33,781 nucleotides of DNA, taken from contig CAMCYC010000023.1 of the NCBI GenBank assembly GCA_945883795.1, positions 1-33,781 of the forward strand, read 5' to 3'. How positions within the stretch are numbered: the first letter of the stretch is position 1; each line of letters opens with the position of its first letter. Under the pieces are notes generated by a model. The model did not search any database. It was not told the DNA's origin and worked only from the letters and a program-made list of their open reading frames with translations. The stretch comes from Sulfurimonas crateris. GTDB lineage: Bacteria; Campylobacterota; Campylobacteria; Campylobacterales; Sulfurimonadaceae. Positions 7,572 through 15,351 of this stretch are shown here, piece after piece. The position numbers were made by a program, and so were the translations under genes.

Positions 7572-8341
7572 TGCCTCTTGTAGAAGATAAAATTCCAGAA
7601 TTAGCTTGCATGAAAAGCTATCCAAAAGAGCTTTTTTATGCAGGAGACATGACTCTTTTAACATCAAAAAAAATCTCTATTGTTGGAAGTCGCAAACCTA
7701 GCAAATATTCAAAAGAGATAACATACAAACTTGCCTCTGCACTTGGAAAATCTGAAATTTGTGTGGTAAGTGGTGGTGCTATGGGGATTGACGCTATTGC
7801 TCACATGGGAGCAGGAAGTGGTAATACTATCTCTGTTTTGCCATGTGGCATTGATATAAAATATCCAGCAGTGAATAAAAATTTACTCACGGATATACAA
7901 AATAATGGTCTTTTACTCAGCCAATTTAGTGAAGGTTTTAAAGCCACACCATGGAGTTTTGTTTTACGAAATGAAGTTGTGGTTGCCCTCGGTCATGTTT
8001 TGGTTGTAGCAGAGGCAGAGCTTGATAGTGGAAGTATGAGAAGTATAGAATTCGCTTTAAAAATGAAAAAAGAGATTTTTGTTTTACCTCAAAGAATAGG
8101 CGAAAGTGGTGCAACGAATGCACTTTTGAAAGATTTTAAAGCAAAAGCTATTTACGATATAGACGAATTTGTATCGCAATTTAGTGGCGTTGTATTGCAA
8201 GTTAGAAGTGATGATTTTCTCTCGTATTGTAATACCAATCCAATTTATGATGAAGCTTTGAGCAAATATCCCAATAAAATTTTTGAAGCTGAACTTAGTG
8301 GAGAAATAGAGATACGAAATGGGAAGATTTTTGTAATTTAA
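7571..8341 (+). CDS. dprA: DNA processing protein DprA, short form
   Basis: DprA binds incoming single-stranded DNA during natural transformation and loads RecA. The Rossmann-like core shows SIVGSRKPSKYS, VVSGGAMGIDAIAH, ISVLPCGIDIKYP and FVLRNEVVVALGHVLVVAEA, then GESGATNALLKDFKAKAI. The last 45 residues (NPIYDEALSKYPNKIFEAEL) look like the small winged-helix DML1 domain. The N-terminal SAM domain of longer homologues is absent. The 256-residue length matches the compact two-domain form known from Helicobacter. The start overlaps the stop of the deacetylase gene by one base. The gene implies, but does not prove, natural competence. Confidence 0.92.
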   Translation: MPLVEDKIPELACMKSYPKELFYAGDMTLLTSKKISIVGSRKPSKYSKEITYKLASALGKSEICVVSGGAMGIDAIAHMGAGSGNTISVLPCGIDIKYPAVNKNLLTDIQNNGLLLSQFSEGFKATPWSFVLRNEVVVALGHVLVVAEAELDSGSMRSIEFALKMKKEIFVLPQRIGESGATNALLKDFKAKAIYDIDEFVSQFSGVVLQVRSDDFLSYCNTNPIYDEALSKYPNKIFEAELSGEIEIRNGKIFVI

Positions 8342-8373
8342 AATATTCTTTTATTACTATAAATGCGTGTTTC

Positions 8374-9456
8374 TCACTTACTTTTAGTGATAATCTCAAT
8401 GGGCGAAAGATGCATTTGATTTTCTAAAGTCTTGTATGTTGCCTCAATTCCTTTATAAAATATATTTTCCATATCATTTTTGTATTTTTTTTCTAATGCT
8501 TCAAGTTCTTGTTTGAGTGTTTTTTCAAACTCCTCTTTATTCATGGCTTCATCCACTTTACTCACTGTAAAATCAACTCCAATCCAAGTAGCACTTCCAA
8601 CGGCAACACCACAAAGTAATGCCCAAGGACCACTTGGTGCGCATAAGGTTATACCCGTTGAAGCACCTGTTAAAAAACCTCCTGCTTTTGCACCAAGTTT
8701 AATTCCTGATTTTGCTAATAATTTAGTTGTAATTGATTTTGTTAGGAGTAATCCTAATCCCGCAACTCCACCTTTTTCAATTGTTGCATTTATTAAATCA
8801 TGGTGTGCATTCACAAATGCATACTCAATCTCTTTTTTGAGTTCGTCTATTTTTGCTAGATTTGCATCATTTAAATTTTGTATCTTTTGTGTATTGATAG
8901 TTTTAAGAATAGTATCTTTGGATTGGTCTAATAATTTTGCCATCTCTGTATGCGCATCGATGTAAATTTTTTCTATTTGTTGCTCAAATTCTCCATTACC
9001 GAATAACACCTCTTTTACTTCATTAAAACTTTTTTGAGCATATTCGTTTATTTTTGGAGTCGGTAGTGGTACATTTTTATCATGCCAGATTGATGTGCGT
9101 ACAAAATAACTCCATTCTTGCCATAATGAAGCTGTTTTACTTTTACCAATTTGGTAAATCATAATATAGTCATGATACCAAGTGTATTGAGTTTGCGTAA
9201 ATGCAGGTATTTTTTCATATACACTTATAAAAGCATTATGGACATTATTGTTTATAAATAGGGTTATCTCTTGATTGTTTTTTTCTTTTTCTTGCTTGAC
9301 TTGCTCTTGAATAGGTTTTAATATCGCTTCTATATCTTGTTGAGGTTTTTCAAAAACTAAAGTTAAACTCACTAACAGTAAAATAAGAATTGTTCCAAAA
9401 AATCCAAGATAAAATTTATCTATATAAAAATGTTGTTTTTTTGTCTCTTCATTCAA
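8374..9456 (-). CDS. Unrecognised single-anchor protein with glycine-rich hydrophobic region
   Basis: Not recognised. There is an N-terminal membrane helix (FYLGFFGTILILLLVSLTLV), then a long charged helical stretch with predicted coiled coils. A Gly/Ala-rich hydrophobic region follows (GGVAGLGLLLTKS through CAPSGPWALLCGVAVGSA), long enough for a membrane hairpin. The tail is charged (KTLKQELEALEKKYKND). The start is set at TTG 9456 (360 residues): AAAGG lies seven bases upstream, and the TTG overlaps the upstream gene's TGA as TTGA. The frame could begin at GTG 9510, but that has no binding site and would overlap the upstream gene by 58 bases. It is the last gene of the tatB-tatC-queA run, so it is probably made with its membrane partner at 9453-10217. 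Confidence 0.7.
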   Translation of the reverse strand: MNEETKKQHFYIDKFYLGFFGTILILLLVSLTLVFEKPQQDIEAILKPIQEQVKQEKEKNNQEITLFINNNVHNAFISVYEKIPAFTQTQYTWYHDYIMIYQIGKSKTASLWQEWSYFVRTSIWHDKNVPLPTPKINEYAQKSFNEVKEVLFGNGEFEQQIEKIYIDAHTEMAKLLDQSKDTILKTINTQKIQNLNDANLAKIDELKKEIEYAFVNAHHDLINATIEKGGVAGLGLLLTKSITTKLLAKSGIKLGAKAGGFLTGASTGITLCAPSGPWALLCGVAVGSATWIGVDFTVSKVDEAMNKEEFEKTLKQELEALEKKYKNDMENIFYKGIEATYKTLENQMHLSPIEIITKSK

Positions 9457-10217
9457 AAAATAGCCTTTATATCGTTTGTTGTACTTAAAATCAATTTGGA
9501 ATATATCCACATATACAAAGTTTCAAGACTTAGAAAAAGAGTCCATCCTAAAAATGATAATCCCTGATATTGGACATGAAGTGAGAGTTGCATCATACCC
9601 CACCATGCAAACGCTTCTTTAAAGAGGTCATAAGAGTAGAGCAATTTTACAATGCCACATTGCACTGTTGCAGAGAGTGTTTGAGCATTTTGTAGCGAGG
9701 CAGTTAAAGAGGGTTCTAAATAAGTTGGAGGATTAGAATAAAAAAGTGTGGTGATTAAAATAGGTGTCATAACAATTATATTAAGAGAAATTGCTATTTT
9801 TTTGGCGACAATATGTTGTACATCTTCTTTGACATGAAGTTTTACTTTTTTTAATAACCATATATAAAGAGCAATCAAAAATAGTATATCTAACGACATG
9901 ATGAGAACAAGATTTGATTGCCACTCTATAATATTAATTAAAAGAAGTATCCCAAAAAACATGGCTTGAAAAAGAGATTTTAAAAGCACTATCCATTTTG
10001 ATTGTAACCATACAAACATCCAAGAAGTATCATAAAATATAACATGAGCAACACTTTTTCTATAAAGCAAAGAGCCCTCCGCAAACGAGAGCGTTAAAAA
10101 TGAGATGACAACAAATGCAACAGTAATAAAAATAGCACATGAAGAAGTGTAAAAGAGTTTCCAAAAAATAAGAGTGGCAAAAAGTATAAATAATTGAAAA
10201 TAAGCTATTTTATACAT
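9453..10217 (-). CDS. Unrecognised polytopic membrane protein (254 residues)
   Basis: Not recognised. About six membrane helices are visible: near residues 5-20, 27-47, 76-98, 102-124, 142-162 and 222-245. A hydrophilic loop at about 163-220 (NPPTYLEPSLTASLQNAQ) is probably periplasmic and contains one cysteine. The protein is rich in W, Y and F, with no obvious transporter or enzyme motif. The ATG follows the queA stop by three bases with no strong binding site, so translation probably depends on queA. The stop overlaps the start of the next gene as TTGA. The tight coupling suggests the two products work together. Confidence 0.72.
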   Translation of the reverse strand: MYKIAYFQLFILFATLIFWKLFYTSSCAIFITVAFVVISFLTLSFAEGSLLYRKSVAHVIFYDTSWMFVWLQSKWIVLLKSLFQAMFFGILLLINIIEWQSNLVLIMSLDILFLIALYIWLLKKVKLHVKEDVQHIVAKKIAISLNIIVMTPILITTLFYSNPPTYLEPSLTASLQNAQTLSATVQCGIVKLLYSYDLFKEAFAWWGMMQLSLHVQYQGLSFLGWTLFLSLETLYMWIYSKLILSTTNDIKAIF

Positions 10218-10220
10218 CTT

Positions 10221-11249
10221 TTACAAAATTAACATTGCATCGCCATAAGAGTAAAATCTATATTTTTTATCAATCGCTTCTTTGTAAAGTTCTTGTGTTT
10301 TTTCTACTCCAATAAATGAGGCAACTAGCATGAGAAGTGTTGATTTTGGCAAGTGAAAATTTGTGAGTAAATGATTTACTCGTAAGGGCTTATTATTTGG
10401 GTGTAAAAAGAGATTTACTTCCCCTTTTTGTTGCTCTTTATGGCGTGCGTAAAACTCAATTGTTCTTGTTGAGGTTGTTCCGACACTTAGAATTTTTTGT
10501 TCTGAATCTAGTATTTTTTTAGCTTCATTGGATATATCATAATATTCAGAATGGATAGGATGCTCTGTAATAATTTGAGTTTCTACGGGTTTAAATGTTC
10601 CACTTCCTACATGCAAAGTGATATACGCATGGGAAAAATTTTTACAAATTCTTTCATGTTGCTCTGGAGTGAAATGAAGTGATGCTGTTGGTGCTGCAAC
10701 TGCTCCCTCTTCTCTTGCAAAAACACTTTGATATTCAGTTTCATCTGCTTTATCATCGTCTCTTTGTATATATGGAGGCAGAGGCACATGACCAATTTTA
10801 TCTATAATTGGTAAAAGTTCTTCAAATCTGAGCTTTTGATTTTCTCTAAAAAAGTTTACAACTCTACTGCCATCCTCATGCAACTCTTTTATAATGACGG
10901 TTACATTTTCATCAAAATATAAAGCATTTTCTACTTTTACTTTTCCTCGAATATAAACATTGATATCATAAGCATTTAAGGCTCGATTGATAAGGAGTTC
11001 AATTTTCCCACCACTTGGTTTTTTTCCATAGAGTCTTGCTTTTATAACTTTTGTATCATTAAAAATAAGTGCACAATCTTGAGGGATAAATTTTTCTAAA
11101 TCATAAAAATTTGCATGGGTAATTGTATCTGTCTTGTGTTCATACACTAAAAGTTTTGCATGGTCTCTAGGCGTTACTGGGTGGGTTGCTATAAGCTCTT
11201 GAGGGAGAAAGAAATTATAGCTTGCAGTGAGTAATTCAAAATTACTCAC
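10221..11249 (-). CDS. queA: S-adenosylmethionine:tRNA ribosyltransferase-isomerase
   Basis: Transfers and isomerises the ribosyl moiety of S-adenosylmethionine onto preQ1 in tRNA, giving epoxyqueuosine (queuosine pathway, cytoplasm). Typical blocks are YNFFLPQELIATHPV near the N-terminus, IFNDTKVIKARLYGKK, GHVPLPPYIQRDD, EEGAVAAPTASLHFT, HVGSGTFKPV and SVGTTSTRTIE, then NHLLTNFHLPKSTLLMLV. The 342-residue length is normal. The start is GTG at 11249, supported by GAGG seven bases upstream. It overlaps tatC by eight bases, and a membrane-protein gene follows three bases after the stop. Confidence 0.96.
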   Translation of the reverse strand: MSNFELLTASYNFFLPQELIATHPVTPRDHAKLLVYEHKTDTITHANFYDLEKFIPQDCALIFNDTKVIKARLYGKKPSGGKIELLINRALNAYDINVYIRGKVKVENALYFDENVTVIIKELHEDGSRVVNFFRENQKLRFEELLPIIDKIGHVPLPPYIQRDDDKADETEYQSVFAREEGAVAAPTASLHFTPEQHERICKNFSHAYITLHVGSGTFKPVETQIITEHPIHSEYYDISNEAKKILDSEQKILSVGTTSTRTIEFYARHKEQQKGEVNLFLHPNNKPLRVNHLLTNFHLPKSTLLMLVASFIGVEKTQELYKEAIDKKYRFYSYGDAMLIL

Positions 11250-12006
11250 TTTTTTCCTCTGTTTCTGGTGGCGGTGCTGGATTTACAAGTTTTACGATAA
11301 GAATTGAGATACCATAAAGGAGAACAAGTGGTCCTGCCATGAGAAGTTGTGTTAATACATCTGGCGGAGTTAAAAATGCAGCGACAATAAAAATAATAAC
11401 TATTGCATATCTAAAAAAATCTTTCATTTGTCTATCATCGACCATCCCAAGGAGTGCAAGAAAATAGGCAAATATTGGTAACTCAAAAGCAATTCCAAAA
11501 CCAAACATGATTTTACTGAAAAATCCAACATAATCTTCAATATTTATAAGTGGTGTAAATTTGAAACTACCAAAAGCGATAAGAAAGTCGAACCCAAAAG
11601 GGGTGACAATATAATAGGCAAATAATACTCCCACCATAAACATGGTTGTTCCGCCAACAATAAAAGGGATAAGCATCTTTTTTTCATTTGCGTATAACCC
11701 TGGAGCGATAAAAAGCCAGATTTGAGCAAGAATGATTGGGAGTGAACCTATAATTGCTGCAAAAAATGCAACTTTCATAGCAACAAAAAATGCACCTCCA
11801 ACTTGGCTTGTAGTTATCATCCCATTTGCTGCATGAACAGAAACTTTACCAACTGTGATAAGTGCTATATTTAAGGGTTCAACCATCCATTCTAAAAGTG
11901 GCTCGTGGAAATAAAACATGACAAAAAACATAACAATCAGAGTTCCAACAGAGATTGAAAGTCGCTTTCTGAGTTCAGCTAGGTGAGGTTTTAATTCTTC
12001 AAACAT
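11242..12006 (-). CDS. tatC: Twin-arginine translocase subunit TatC
   Basis: Polytopic inner-membrane core of the Tat pathway, which recognises twin-arginine signal peptides and exports folded proteins. The cytoplasmic N-terminus has FEELKPHLAELRKRL, the E/R-rich motif used for signal recognition. Six membrane helices follow, with AIIGSLPIILAQIWLFIAPGL, FGFGIAFELPIFAYFLALLG and the C-terminal FIVAAFLTPPDVLTQLLMAG. The acidic tail ends PPPETEEKSE. The 254-residue length is normal. It overlaps tatB by eight bases upstream and queA by eight bases downstream, so the three form one translationally coupled unit. Confidence 0.97.
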   Translation of the reverse strand: MFEELKPHLAELRKRLSISVGTLIVMFFVMFYFHEPLLEWMVEPLNIALITVGKVSVHAANGMITTSQVGGAFFVAMKVAFFAAIIGSLPIILAQIWLFIAPGLYANEKKMLIPFIVGGTTMFMVGVLFAYYIVTPFGFDFLIAFGSFKFTPLINIEDYVGFFSKIMFGFGIAFELPIFAYFLALLGMVDDRQMKDFFRYAIVIIFIVAAFLTPPDVLTQLLMAGPLVLLYGISILIVKLVNPAPPPETEEKSE

Positions 12007-12385
12007 CGGTATTCTCTACTTTAGGTTTTTTTTGAAAAGTGATATCTTGAGGTTCCACTATTTTCTTTTCAAGAGACGGTGCATCATCTTTTGAAATTTC
12101 ATTGTTTAAATTTGTAATCTGTGTCTTCATTTCTGAAATTCCAGTCGATTTTTTTAAATTTTCATTCGCATTTAAGAGCTCATTTTTGTACGATAAAACT
12201 TCATTTTTGATGTCAGAAACATGCATCTCTTCTTCTATGGAATCTTTAACAGTTCCAATAGTTCGTTTTACATTTCTAAAAAATTTGGCTACATCCACCA
12301 TGGTACTAGGCAATTTATCTGGACCTAAGAATATAATAGCAACAACAATAATAAGCAATATTTCGGTAAAACCTAAACCAAACAT
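11999..12385 (-). CDS. tatB: Sec-independent translocase subunit TatB
   Basis: Single-span inner-membrane protein that partners TatC in the Tat receptor complex. It begins MFGLGFTEILLIIVVAIIFLGPDKLP, with the membrane helix, the conserved Glu in FTE and the GPDKLP hinge. An amphipathic helix and a long charged C-terminal tail (to residue 128) follow. The length and the IGTVKDSIEEEM region favour TatB over TatA, which is shorter; TatA is not in this window. GAGG lies five bases before the ATG. The gene starts the tatB-tatC-queA run. Confidence 0.92.
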   Translation of the reverse strand: MFGLGFTEILLIIVVAIIFLGPDKLPSTMVDVAKFFRNVKRTIGTVKDSIEEEMHVSDIKNEVLSYKNELLNANENLKKSTGISEMKTQITNLNNEISKDDAPSLEKKIVEPQDITFQKKPKVENTDV

Positions 12386-12410
12386 AAAAACCTCGTGTAT
12401 TTAAATTAGG

Positions 12411-12432
12411 AGGATTTTAGCTAAAAAATCCT
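12411..12432 (-). terminator. Hairpin between hemW and tatB
   Basis: AGGATTTT (12411-12418) and AAAATCCT (12425-12432) are complementary around AGCTAA. It lies just after the hemW stop on the minus strand. There is no long T-run, so it may be a weak terminator or leaky boundary before tatB. Confidence 0.35.
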
Positions 12433-12447
12433 TATAAATAGTCCACA

Positions 12448-13503
12448 TCAATAGGATAAAAAGAGCGTAATCTCATCTGCTAGAAGATAGTTGATATTAT
12501 AAAAAACACTATCTTTAAATTCAAGTTTTTTTTCTGTTACAAGTATTTGCGCTCTTTTTTTTTGGTGAGAGTTTAAAACTTTTTCATCCACACCAACGCA
12601 TGACCTAAACCCTAAAAATATTTGTTCTATTTGTACATCTTCATCGCTAAGATTTTCAGTTTTAATATTGAGTGGATTATGTATATACTCTTCTAGAATA
12701 GTTGTCGGGTAAAATCGCTCAACTCCAAGTTTACCAACAGCGCCACTTCCAGCTCCAATATAATCTTTATATTTCCAATAACCAAGATTATGAACACTTC
12801 TATAAGTTCCAAAATTACTAATCTCATATTGCTCAAAGCCATGGGATTTAATTTGCTCAAAAAGCCATGAAGTGATTTTGAGCGATTCTTTTGACATGTG
12901 AGGTTTTTTCTCAAAAGGCGTTCCCTCTTCGATTGTCAAGGCATAAGCACTTAAATGATTGATTGGGAGCGAAAAGGCGGTTTGTATATCATGGCTTAAA
13001 AGTTCTTTTGTATCATTGAGCGTGGCATAAATCAGGTCAAGTGAAAGATTTTCAAAACCTATCTCTTTTGCATTTTTGATTGCATTGATTGCCTCTTGTG
13101 CATTATGAGCTCTATTTAAAATTTTTAATTTCTCATGATGAAAACTTTGTACCCCAAAACTGATACGATTCACCCCTAAATTGTACATCCCTTCCAGCCA
13201 CTCTTTGGTCGCACTGTTTGGATTTGCTTCGCTTGTAATCTCGATATCTTTATCTAAATAAGGTTGTATAAGTTTAAAAATTGGCTCGTATAATTTTGGC
13301 GATACAGTCGAGGGAGTTCCACCGCCTATAAAAACACTCTCTATACTTTTATCATAAGCTTGAAATCTTTGGAGTTCATGCTTTAATTGAATAAGGAGTG
13401 CTTGCATGTATTCCTCTTTGAGATGAAATTTATCTACATAAGAGTTGAAGGCACAATAAGAACATTTGGAATCACAAAATGGGATATGAATGTATAAAAG
13501 CAT
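12448..13503 (-). CDS. hemW: Radical SAM heme chaperone HemW
   Basis: Radical-SAM family protein related to HemN. HemW proteins bind heme and deliver it to respiratory enzymes rather than oxidising coproporphyrinogen. The 4Fe-4S motif is C10-x3-C14-x2-C17 in IPFCDSKCSYC. The block FIGGGTPS follows, then EITSEANPNSAT, GVNRISFGVQSF and LSLDLIYATL, with EQYEISNF and HNLGYWKYKDYIGAGSGAVG in the second half. The cysteine spacing and the lack of HemN's N-terminal extension favour HemW. The 351-residue length is slightly short but normal. It is transcribed divergently from rppH with a gap of under 90 bases. Confidence 0.9.
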   Translation of the reverse strand: MLLYIHIPFCDSKCSYCAFNSYVDKFHLKEEYMQALLIQLKHELQRFQAYDKSIESVFIGGGTPSTVSPKLYEPIFKLIQPYLDKDIEITSEANPNSATKEWLEGMYNLGVNRISFGVQSFHHEKLKILNRAHNAQEAINAIKNAKEIGFENLSLDLIYATLNDTKELLSHDIQTAFSLPINHLSAYALTIEEGTPFEKKPHMSKESLKITSWLFEQIKSHGFEQYEISNFGTYRSVHNLGYWKYKDYIGAGSGAVGKLGVERFYPTTILEEYIHNPLNIKTENLSDEDVQIEQIFLGFRSCVGVDEKVLNSHQKKRAQILVTEKKLEFKDSVFYNINYLLADEITLFLSY

Positions 13504-13556
13504 GTCGCATTGTATCTTTTTTTGAGGATGTTATCTTAATTTAATTGCATCTTTTG

Positions 13557-13562
13557 TATAAT
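13557..13562 (+). promoter_or_regulatory. -10 box for rppH-lysC
   Basis: TATAAT in CTTTTGTATAATTTCAC, 27 bases before the rppH start, preceded by T-rich sequence. It could drive the long plus-strand gene run beginning with rppH. Confidence 0.6.
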
Positions 13563-13589
13563 TTCACCCACAAAAATAGAGAGGAATTT

Positions 13590-14060
13590 ATGAGCAAAGC
13601 AAATCTGTACCGTCCCAATGTGGCCATGATTATCGTGTCCAATAAGTATCCAGAAGAAAAAGAGATTTTTATAGCACAGAGAAATGATTTAATTGATGTT
13701 TGGCAGTTTCCTCAAGGTGGTATAGATGAGGGTGAGAAGCTTAAAGAAGCCATGTTTCGAGAGCTTAAAGAGGAAATAGGAACAGACAAAGCAAAAATAA
13801 TTGCCGAATATCCACATTGGATATCTTATGATTTTCCTAAAAAAATAGCCAAAACTATGAAACCATTTAAAGGTCAGATGCAGCGTTATTTTTTGGTTAA
13901 ATTGAAAAAAAGTGCAATCATTAATTTGGCGACACACACTCCTGAGTTTATGGATTATAAGTTTGTAGGTGTTGATGAAATTCTTGACATGACAGCATAT
14001 TTTAAAAAAGATGTGTATAAAAAAGTAATAAAATATTTCAAAAAAGAGGGACTTTTATAG
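13590..14060 (+). CDS. rppH: RNA pyrophosphohydrolase (Nudix hydrolase)
   Basis: Removes pyrophosphate from the 5' triphosphate of mRNA to start decay, and can also hydrolyse dinucleoside polyphosphates. The Nudix box is complete: G43-x5-E49-x7-R57-E58-L-x-E61-E62-x-G64, within FPQGGIDEGEKLKEAMFREL. YRPNVAMIIVSN and VWQFPQGG are typical of the RppH/NudH group. The start is ATG 13590 (156 residues), preceded by AGAGAGGA. An earlier TTG at 13545 would add 15 atypical residues and overlap the promoter. The lysC ATG follows the stop with no gap. Confidence 0.92.
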   Translation: MSKANLYRPNVAMIIVSNKYPEEKEIFIAQRNDLIDVWQFPQGGIDEGEKLKEAMFRELKEEIGTDKAKIIAEYPHWISYDFPKKIAKTMKPFKGQMQRYFLVKLKKSAIINLATHTPEFMDYKFVGVDEILDMTAYFKKDVYKKVIKYFKKEGLL

Positions 14061-15272
14061 ATGTTAATAGTTCAAAAATTTGGTGGAACAAGTGTCGGGG
14101 ATTTAAATCGTATAGCAAATGTTGCTTCTCGTGTAAGTGCTACTAAAAAAGCTGGAAATGATGTCGTTGTAGTAGTTTCTGCTATGAGTGGTGAGACAAA
14201 TAAACTGATTGAATACGCAGAATTTTTTTCAAAAACACCCTCAAGAGCTGACATGGATATGCTCCTTAGTTCTGGTGAAAGAGTAACAGCTTCACTTTTA
14301 GCAATTGCTCTTAATGAAATGGGACATAGTGCTGTTGCTATGACGGGCAGAGGTGCTGGGATTGTAACTGATAGTATTCATACAAAAGCAAGAATTCAAG
14401 ATATTAATCCAACTGCTTTGAATCAAGCAATTAAAGAGGGTAAAATCGTTGTAGTTGCTGGTTTTCAAGGTGTTACAGAAGATGGAAATGTTACAACTTT
14501 AGGTCGTGGTGGTAGTGATTTATCTGCGGTTGCAATTGCAGGTGCTATGAAGGCTGATTTGTGTGAGATTTATACAGATGTGAGTGGTATTTTTACAACA
14601 GACCCACGCATTGAGCCAAAAGCTAAAAAGCTTACTCAAATCTCTTATGATGAGATGTTAGAACTTGCATCACTTGGTGCAAAAGTTTTACAAAATCGCT
14701 CTGTAGAACTCGCAAAAAAATTAAATGTAAATTTAGTCACAAGAACAAGTTTCTCTAACGAAGAGGGAACACTTATAACAAAGGAAGAAAATATTATGGA
14801 AAAACCAGTAGTAAGTGGAATAGCATTAGATAGAAATCAGGCTAGAGTATCGTTAATGGGTGTAGCAGATAGACCAGGAATTGCGTCTGATATTTTTACA
14901 AAATTAGCAAATAATGGTGTGAATATTGACATGATTATTCAAAATACTGCACATGATGGCAAAGCAAATATTGATTTTACTGTGCCTGTAAGTGATTTGA
15001 ATGATGCAAAATTGGCAGTAGATAGTTTTATGCAAACAGGAGAGATTACAAATAGTTCTTATAATGAATCGATTTGTAAAGTTTCCATTGTTGGTGTTGG
15101 GATGAAATCACACACTGGTGTTGCTGCAAAAGCTTTTTCAACGATGGCACAAGAGAATATTAATATCAACATGATTTCAACATCAGAGATAAAAGTTTCT
15201 ATGGTAATAGATGAAAAATATGCAGAATTAGCGGTTAGAAGTTTGCATAGCGCTTACCAATTAGATAAATAG
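14061..15272 (+). CDS. lysC: Aspartate kinase
   Basis: Phosphorylates aspartate, the first step to lysine, threonine, methionine and diaminopimelate for peptidoglycan. The kinase domain (about 1-240) shows VQKFGGTSVGD, VVVVSAMSGETNKLI, LSSGERVTASLLA and TTLGRGGSDLSAVAIA, then YTDVSGIFTTDPR. Two ACT domains follow (about 265-335 and 340-403), with VSLMGVADRPGIASDIF and VSIVGVGMKSHTGVA as ligand loops for feedback control. The 403-residue length is normal for single-function enzymes. It starts directly after rppH. A well-placed internal start at Met246 could give a separate beta subunit. Confidence 0.96.
   Translation: MLIVQKFGGTSVGDLNRIANVASRVSATKKAGNDVVVVVSAMSGETNKLIEYAEFFSKTPSRADMDMLLSSGERVTASLLAIALNEMGHSAVAMTGRGAGIVTDSIHTKARIQDINPTALNQAIKEGKIVVVAGFQGVTEDGNVTTLGRGGSDLSAVAIAGAMKADLCEIYTDVSGIFTTDPRIEPKAKKLTQISYDEMLELASLGAKVLQNRSVELAKKLNVNLVTRTSFSNEEGTLITKEENIMEKPVVSGIALDRNQARVSLMGVADRPGIASDIFTKLANNGVNIDMIIQNTAHDGKANIDFTVPVSDLNDAKLAVDSFMQTGEITNSSYNESICKVSIVGVGMKSHTGVAAKAFSTMAQENININMISTSEIKVSMVIDEKYAELAVRSLHSAYQLDK
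14781..14798 (+). promoter_or_regulatory. Internal Shine-Dalgarno and in-frame start inside lysC
   Basis: AAGGAAG (14781-14787) stands eight bases before an in-frame ATG (14796-14798), which is lysC codon 246. Translation from here would yield a 158-residue protein made only of the two ACT domains. Bacillus and Corynebacterium aspartokinases make such beta subunits from in-phase internal starts near the same codon. Use of the start here is inference. Confidence 0.5.
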
Positions 15273-15351
15273 TGCAAAAAAAAACTCTTGTTAAAAGCAA
15301 AGCTTTCATAATTGAGTCAAATGTTGGTTTTGTTACAACAGGAGAAAAAAT

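Noticed and set aside
8480-8965. 161-codon plus-strand frame opposite the unrecognised anchored protein
   Set aside because: The minus-strand frame fits the operon (TTGA overlap, binding site, membrane anchor). The plus-strand frame has no binding site and Ser/Phe-rich shadow composition.
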